Below, piece after piece: positions 59,370 to 64,000 of a stretch of DNA of 64,000 nt. This DNA comes from Bacteroidota bacterium. GTDB lineage: Bacteria > Bacteroidota > Ignavibacteria > Ignavibacteriales > Melioribacteraceae. Each line of letters starts with the position of its first letter. Positions within the stretch are counted from its first letter, which is position 1. The notes beneath the pieces were generated by a model. That model was not told where the DNA came from. It made no database searches and was given only the letters and a program-made list of their open reading frames with translations. The stretch lies in assembly GCA_023381535.1 (NCBI GenBank), contig JAMCSN010000226.1:434001-498000 (forward strand). The letters are read 5' to 3'. Position numbers and translations under genes: made by a program.

Positions 59370-60457
59370 CTAACAGTTCAAAGTATGCTGTAGGAGCTGT
59401 AGTAGGAATTGCGGGACTTGACATACTTGCGGGTGGAAAAATATTAGCAAATGAAAAAGCAGCTACCTGGCCATTTCCATACGTTACATTAGATCCCGAT
59501 GAAGCGCGGATAAAAGGTCATTATCTTTATTGGAATGATAAAGATTGTTGCGCCGGCGCATTTGGAGGTGTTTTGGAACAGTTAAAACAAAAATTACCTG
59601 ATCCATGGGCAAATATTCCGATGGAAGTTATGCTTTTTGGAAGGGGCGGCGGAAACGGTTGGGGAACGATTTGCGGATCCATCAACGGCGGTGCGGCACT
59701 TATAAGTTTAGTTGTTGATAAAGCTTCTTCTGGAAATTTAATTAATGAATTATGGGGATGGTATTGTCAGGCTTATCTTCCCACAGATAAGTCAAATGAA
59801 TTTGCAGTTCAAGGAAAATTTGCAGTGCACAAATATGATAATAAGTTAATGCCAAGTATTTCGGGAAGCCCGCTCTGTCATGCTTCTGTTAGTCAATGGT
59901 GCATTGTTGCTAATAAAAAAATGAGTGATACGGAACGAAAGGAAAGATGCGCAAGGGTTACGGGAGATGCAGCAGCCAAAACAGTTGAATTGTTAAACGC
60001 ATTTTTTGCAAAGACATTTGTTCCTACTTTCGTTACCCCGGCAGATGCCAAAGCATGTCAAGGCTGTCACGGGTCTACTTCTTTGAATAATGTAATGACA
60101 CAAATGAGCTGCTCTCCATGCCATAGCACGGTACATCAACAGACAACGAAGGCTCAACAATTAACGGAGATTCCAACTGTCTATAAACTTTCACAAAATT
60201 ATCCTAACCCATTTAATCCAAGCACTACAATCCGGTTCTCAATTCCACAGGCAGATAAAGTTCATTTAGCAATTTATAATATTCAAGGTAGTCTGGTTAA
60301 GACACTTGTCGATCATGAATTATATAATACCGGCTCCTATCAAGTAAACTGGAATGGAATTAACGAGACTGGAGAGAAAGTTGCAAGCGGAATTTATTTT
60401 GCGCGTTTGCAAACCGGAAAATTTATAAACACAATTAAGATGAATCTTGTTAAATAA
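59336..60457 (+). CDS. Split-Soret-type dihaem cytochrome c (C_GCAxxG_C_C family) with T9SS sorting domain
   Basis: The 373-residue protein has a twin-arginine-like leader ('TRKEFLTNSSKYAVGAVVG', about 6-24), a C_GCAxxG_C_C-type domain (Cys71/72 'CCAGAFGG', Cys113 'CGSINGGA', Cys144, Cys181, Cys189, Cys205), and two CxxCH haem sites at 241-245 and 259-263. From about 283 a complete T9SS type A sorting domain follows ('KLSQNYPNPFNPSTTIRFSI', then 'NIQGSLVKTL', 'SGIYFARLQTG', ending 'IKMNLVK'). The cytochrome part resembles the split-Soret cytochrome c of Desulfovibrio, which also carries an iron-sulphur site. The sorting domain implies export across, and attachment to, the outer membrane. Ribosome binding site AAAAAGGAG precedes the ATG. 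Confidence 0.8.
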   Translation: MANEITRKEFLTNSSKYAVGAVVGIAGLDILAGGKILANEKAATWPFPYVTLDPDEARIKGHYLYWNDKDCCAGAFGGVLEQLKQKLPDPWANIPMEVMLFGRGGGNGWGTICGSINGGAALISLVVDKASSGNLINELWGWYCQAYLPTDKSNEFAVQGKFAVHKYDNKLMPSISGSPLCHASVSQWCIVANKKMSDTERKERCARVTGDAAAKTVELLNAFFAKTFVPTFVTPADAKACQGCHGSTSLNNVMTQMSCSPCHSTVHQQTTKAQQLTEIPTVYKLSQNYPNPFNPSTTIRFSIPQADKVHLAIYNIQGSLVKTLVDHELYNTGSYQVNWNGINETGEKVASGIYFARLQTGKFINTIKMNLVK

Positions 60458-60488
60458 TTTTCCTCAGCTTTGAATCGCTTTATCATTT

Positions 60489-60514
60489 AAGCCGCCTTTG
60501 TGCGGCTTTTTTTT
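60489..60514 (+). terminator. Terminator after the cytochrome cassette
   Basis: AAGCCGC pairs with GCGGCTT around a 5-6 nt loop, followed by a long T-run. Confidence 0.85.
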
Positions 60515-60642
60515 GATGTTCTGCATCTTCCCAAGATTTGCTTTAATTGTAGCCCGTCATAAAAAACATCCTAAAGAAAATGCTTAAACCGAAACTCTTC
60601 ACAACAATAAAAAAAATAACATGCTAACAATTTCTTAAGGAT

Positions 60643-60819
60643 ATGAATGCTGGTATCATCGTTGGAGTTGTTGCCAGTGAGATGTTTGCCGCTGTAATCG
60701 GTCCGCTTGTAGAAGTGCCGGTGCTGATTAGTCTGGTCAATGTGGCATTGTGGTTCAATAAAAAATATTTTATTGAAACAGAAAACGAAAATGTTAAAGC
60801 GCGTGAAGCTTCTGCGTAA
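60643..60819 (+). pseudogene. Divergent 3' fragment of acr3 before hyfB
   Basis: The frame reads '[20 protein letters not shown]' and continues with the last 45 or so residues of Acr3 to the same 'ASA' end. Bases from about 60673 to 60851 match the acr3 3' end and its flank with about 14 mismatches in some 175. Most coding differences are synonymous third-position changes. It is too short to function. Confidence 0.85.
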
Positions 60820-60959
60820 ATAAATACACGCAGATTAGTGTTGTATTCCCTCAATTGTTCCATTTTGTTTATATTTGCGGAAAATTATTCAAAAGATTTT
60901 CTGCAACATCTTCTTAAAAGCATATACTATCTCTAAGCCAGGGCAACAAGACTAAAAAA

Positions 60960-62924
60960 ATGGCAAAATTATTTTCACGTATTATAGTTGTAGTAACATT
61001 CCTAATTGTAATTGTCTCGTCGTACTTTGCTGTTAAGGCGCTTGTTGGCAAAGAACAGGAAATCATGGTTGCCGGTAACTTTATTTTAGGCGACATCCCT
61101 TTAAGAATAGACGCACTTTCGGCATGGATGATTTTAATAATTAATTTTACTGTTCTAACCGGTGTACTTTACGGCGTAAAATATCTTGAGCATTACAAAG
61201 ATAAAATTAACAATACAGTCCTTCACCTTTCATTGATCGTAGTATTTCATCTTTCAATGTTATTTGTCTGCATCGTTCAGAATTTCTTAGCATTTCTGAT
61301 AGTGTGGGAAATTATGGCGATATCTTCATTCTTGTTGGTGATCTTTGAATATTGGAATAAAGAAACAATTAGAGCCGGCATAAATTATTTAATTCAGTCA
61401 CATATCGGTGTTCTGTTTTTAACCGTTGCATACATTTGGGTCATCACCGCAACCGGTTCAGAAGATTTTAAAGCAATCCAAATATTCTCTCAGCAAGTTC
61501 CGCCCGCACTTAGCGTAACGTTTTTCGTTTTAATATTTATTGGGTTCGGTTTTAAAGCCGGGTTTATTCCGTTTCACACATGGCTTCCTTATGCACATCC
61601 TTCGGCACCGTCACACATTTCAGGAATGATGTCCGGTGTGATCATCAAACTTGGCATCTATGGAATTCTGCGAGTTATCCTTTTGTTGAAAAGTGATTTC
61701 GTCGTCATTGGTGTAATCATTTTAATTGTCTCGATGTTCTCCGGTTTGTACGGTGTAATGCTTGCAATCGTTCAGCATAATCTGAAAAAGTTGCTGGCGT
61801 ATCACAGCATCGAAAATATCGGAATCATCGGTATCGGAATTGGACTTGGTACTTTGGGTTTAGGATTGAAAAATGATTTTCTCGCCATCACAGGCTTTGC
61901 CGGAGGATTACTTCACATTTTGAATCACTCGCTATTCAAATCTCTTTTGTTCTATGGTGCGGGAAGCGTTTACCAGCAAACACACACATTGAATATTGAA
62001 AAACTTGGCGGCTTGGTAAAAAGAATGCCGAAGACCAGCGCACTGTTCCTTATAGCGGCAGCTGCAATTTGCGGACTCCCTCCTTTTAACGGATTTATTT
62101 CCGAGTTTTTAATTTATTCCGGATTGTTCAGCGGGTTGAAGACATTTAATTTTTCTTTATCACTTTTCATGCTGTCCGCCATTGTCTCGCTTGTTTTGAT
62201 TGGCGGATTGGCAATTTTATGTTTTACTAAAGTGTTCGGAACGGTTTTCTTGGGGACTGAAAGAAGTAAATATGCAGTCGAACCGCACGAAGTTTCCGGC
62301 AAAATGATTTTTCCGCAATATTTAATTGCGGCATTGATAATTGGGATAGGAATTTTTCCCCAGTTCTTTTTGATGTCTCTCAGGCAAACAATTTCTTTGT
62401 TCGTGCCGACAATCAACACTACGAGCTATTCAATTTATTTTAATCAAATAAATATTCTTGCCAATATTGGATTAACCGGCGGACTAATACTGCTTCTTGT
62501 TTTCATTTTGTATTCGGTAAAAAAATGGAGCGAGAAGAAAAAGATAATCAGCGTTGAACCAACATGGGGCTGCGGTTACGTGGCTCCGAATGAAAGAATG
62601 CAGTACACGGCAAGCTCTTTCGTAAAAAATTATGTTAATCTTATTGAACCGGTTTTGAGTATCAAAAAGAGCGATGTGGTGATACAAGATGTTTTTCCTT
62701 CACCTCAGAAATACGAATCGAGCACTTACGACAAAATTGAGTACTACGTTATAGATAAGAACGTGAAGTTGATCAAAAAGTTGTTGTACCGTTTTGATTT
62801 TCTGCAGAACGGAAAAATTCAATACTACATTCTTTACGGACTAATTTTTATTATTCTAATAATTCTGTATGCGTACGGAGAATCTTTTCTGAAATTGCTT
62901 TCAGAGTTTTATAAGATGTTTTAA
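60960..62924 (+). CDS. hyfB: Hydrogenase-4 component B / NuoL-like proton pump subunit
   Basis: This 654-residue protein has about 14-16 membrane helices of the complex I antiporter family. 'IVWEIMAISSFLLVIFEYWN' carries the conserved helix-5 Glu, 'GFGFKAGFIPFHTWLPYAHPSAPSHISG' (in parts, about 196-222) is the core helix with the essential Lys, and 'LKKLLAYHSIENIGIIGIG' follows. The C-terminal soluble tail ('WGCGYVAPNERMQYTASSF') is typical of HyfB/HycC rather than NuoL. It is the first gene of a group 4 [NiFe] hydrogenase or formate hydrogenlyase membrane arm. A TATATTTG -7-type box near 60870-60877 may be its promoter. Confidence 0.9.
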   Translation: MAKLFSRIIVVVTFLIVIVSSYFAVKALVGKEQEIMVAGNFILGDIPLRIDALSAWMILIINFTVLTGVLYGVKYLEHYKDKINNTVLHLSLIVVFHLSMLFVCIVQNFLAFLIVWEIMAISSFLLVIFEYWNKETIRAGINYLIQSHIGVLFLTVAYIWVITATGSEDFKAIQIFSQQVPPALSVTFFVLIFIGFGFKAGFIPFHTWLPYAHPSAPSHISGMMSGVIIKLGIYGILRVILLLKSDFVVIGVIILIVSMFSGLYGVMLAIVQHNLKKLLAYHSIENIGIIGIGIGLGTLGLGLKNDFLAITGFAGGLLHILNHSLFKSLLFYGAGSVYQQTHTLNIEKLGGLVKRMPKTSALFLIAAAAICGLPPFNGFISEFLIYSGLFSGLKTFNFSLSLFMLSAIVSLVLIGGLAILCFTKVFGTVFLGTERSKYAVEPHEVSGKMIFPQYLIAALIIGIGIFPQFFLMSLRQTISLFVPTINTTSYSIYFNQINILANIGLTGGLILLLVFILYSVKKWSEKKKIISVEPTWGCGYVAPNERMQYTASSFVKNYVNLIEPVLSIKKSDVVIQDVFPSPQKYESSTYDKIEYYVIDKNVKLIKKLLYRFDFLQNGKIQYYILYGLIFIILIILYAYGESFLKLLSEFYKMF

Positions 62925-62934
62925 TGGACATGGC

Positions 62935-63855
62935 ATGGTAAGTTTTATATTAATATTAATTGTCAGCGCGTTCTTCGTGGGTTGGATCAATCGCGCGGTA
63001 AGCAACTTTTCCGGTAGAAAAGGTCCCGGTATTTTTCAACCGATCAAAGATATAATCCGGTTAATGAAAAAAGGATCGGTCTATAGCTCGACGAGCAGCT
63101 TTGTTTTTAGAATTGCGCCCGCAGTTTATTTAAGCACAGTAATTGTTGCGGCGCTGTTCGTTCCGTTCGGGCAGGAAAAAGCGTTCCTCTCATTCAACGG
63201 CGACTTCATTATGTTCGCATATCTTTTAGGTCTAGGCAAATTTTTCAACATCATCTCTGCTCTTGATATAGGCAGCAGCTTTGAAGGAATGGGCGCAAGC
63301 CGCGAAGCATTATTTTCAATGCTTGCTGAACCGGCATTTTTCATTCTTCTGGGTTCATTAGGATTGCTGACAGGATATTCTTCGTTTTATCAAATTTTCA
63401 ATGCGATCCATTACACGCTTTCGGTCTCATCTTTTATTTCTTATTCAATCGGAATTCTAGCGGCAACTATTTTTTTCATGCTCGGCATAATTGAAAACAG
63501 CAGAATGCCCGTTGACGATCCGAAGACTCATCTTGAACTGACGATGATTCACGAAGTAATGATTCTCGATAACAGCGGATTTGACTTAGGATTAATTCTT
63601 TATGCGGGTTGTCTCAAGTTTGCCGTGTACGGCGCGTTAATTGCAAATTTATTTTTCACGTCAAATTTTCCGTTGTACTTAAACGTAATAATCTTTTTTG
63701 GAATTCAATATTTGTATGCGGTTCTTATCGGAACGATTGAATCGTTTATCGCTCGATTTAGAATGAACCAGAATCCGCAATTTATCTTTGCTCTCTCGTC
63801 GGTGGCTGCATTGATATACATCGGCGTGATGATTTTAATAGGAAAATTTAGCTAA
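62935..63855 (+). CDS. hyfC: Hydrogenase-4 component C / NuoH-like subunit
   Basis: The 306-residue protein has eight membrane helices of the NuoH/HycD/HyfC family, the subunit that links the hydrogenase module to the membrane arm. 'RKGPGIFQPIKDIIRLMKK' (about 28-46) and 'ENSRMPVDDPKTHLELTMIHE' (in parts, about 188-208) with the conserved acidic residues are family signatures. It begins 10 bases after hyfB and is followed 16 bases later by hyfE, all on the same strand. Confidence 0.92.
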   Translation: MVSFILILIVSAFFVGWINRAVSNFSGRKGPGIFQPIKDIIRLMKKGSVYSSTSSFVFRIAPAVYLSTVIVAALFVPFGQEKAFLSFNGDFIMFAYLLGLGKFFNIISALDIGSSFEGMGASREALFSMLAEPAFFILLGSLGLLTGYSSFYQIFNAIHYTLSVSSFISYSIGILAATIFFMLGIIENSRMPVDDPKTHLELTMIHEVMILDNSGFDLGLILYAGCLKFAVYGALIANLFFTSNFPLYLNVIIFFGIQYLYAVLIGTIESFIARFRMNQNPQFIFALSSVAALIYIGVMILIGKFS

Positions 63856-63871
63856 TAACTTTTATAGCACT

Positions 63872-64000
63872 ATGATCAACATCTTACTGATAATCTTTAT
63901 AATGACTCTGTTCGTCTGTGCTACGGCAATTAGATTAAGAACGTTCATAAAAGTGATCGCGTTACAGGGCGTGCTTTTGTTTGGCATCTTTTTTATTCGT
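63872..64000 (+). CDS. hyfE: Hydrogenase-4 component E / NuoK-like subunit, 5' part only
   Basis: The visible 43 codons encode a hydrophobic N-terminus ('MINILLIIFIMTLFVCATAI') followed by 'RLRTFIKVIALQGVLLFGIF', which matches the beginning of HyfE. It runs off the right edge. The position directly after hyfC in the same operon supports the call. Confidence 0.75.
   Translation, partial: MINILLIIFIMTLFVCATAIRLRTFIKVIALQGVLLFGIFFIR

Noticed and set aside
60624..60863. Minus-strand 79-codon frame before hyfB (also mirrored at 56757-57098)
   Set aside because: It is the antisense shadow of the acr3 3' end and its duplicated fragment; its similarity between the two sites comes from the acr3 duplication.
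60870..60877. TATATTTG -7-like box upstream of hyfB
   Set aside because: No TTTG/TTG box lies at the required 19-21 base distance, so it is mentioned only in the hyfB entry and not listed as a promoter.
1..64000. CRISPR arrays, rRNA genes, complete insertion sequences, prophage genes
   Set aside because: No evenly spaced direct repeats of 25-40 bases, no rRNA sequence, no transposase, integrase or phage structural gene was recognised.

Overview
The window looks like a chromosome segment from a member of the Bacteroidota/Chlorobi group, most likely Ignavibacteria. The basis is a type IX secretion sorting tail of the 'YPNPFNPSTTI' type on the cytochrome at 59336-60457, a TonB-dependent receptor with a carboxypeptidase-regulatory-like domain, a large Reg_prop/Y_Y_Y histidine kinase, TTTG/TAnnTTTG promoter boxes before a tRNA and the ars operon, and many short palindromic intergenic repeats. 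This taxonomic call is inference from gene content; no rRNA gene is present.

Layout. (1) 1-17.6 kb: the 5' end of a secreted protein, a small membrane protein, then a long leftward surface-glycan operon. It runs from an NAD-dependent epimerase through two GT4 glycosyltransferases, a YfhO-type membrane protein, a Wzx-type flippase and a surface-carbohydrate protein into a complete pseudaminic acid pathway (pseB, pseC, a pseG-pseH fusion, pseI, a SpsF/PseF cytidylyltransferase). It ends in a glycosylasparaginase. (2) 17.7-28.9 kb: a membrane histidine kinase, a DEAD-box helicase, a GT2 transferase with a Gln-rich head, a BtuF-like lipoprotein, an octaheme cytochrome of the hydroxylamine oxidoreductase family, an NSS transporter with a 36-residue partner, an APC permease and tRNA-Lys. 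(3) 28.9-34.6 kb: an accessory, partly decayed stretch with a DUF4143 ATPase, dinB, a deleted permease pseudogene, two DUF4342-type small proteins, a methyltransferase stub and a nuclease-like protein. (4) 34.7-50.8 kb: a TonB receptor plus lipoprotein, a propeller kinase with its LuxR-type regulator, small secreted and membrane proteins, tRNA-Ala, a GH15-like enzyme, an aldo/keto reductase, an AlaX-like editing protein, an MbfA-type iron exporter and a thioredoxin. (5) 50.9-64 kb: a BNR-repeat exoprotein, an arsR-arsM-arsC-acr3 operon, a sigma-54-controlled cytochrome cassette, and the start of a hydrogenase-4 type (hyfB-hyfC-hyfE) operon running off the right edge.

The most interesting part is 57.0-60.9 kb. 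A PAS/AAA+ sigma-54 activator is followed by a TGTTGCA-type inverted repeat, a good -24/-12 promoter, a TPR-like protein and a split-Soret-type dihaem cytochrome carrying a T9SS anchor. The whole cassette is bracketed by cross-copied fragments of the neighbouring genes: a piece of hyfB lies just after acr3, and a divergent piece of acr3 lies just before hyfB. A 65-bp MITE-like element sits in the hyfB fragment, and the empty site can still be read inside intact hyfB. A second theme is short palindromic repeats that have entered coding sequence, including an in-frame 60-nt unit in a surface-glycan gene and repeats that supply the last codons of two others.
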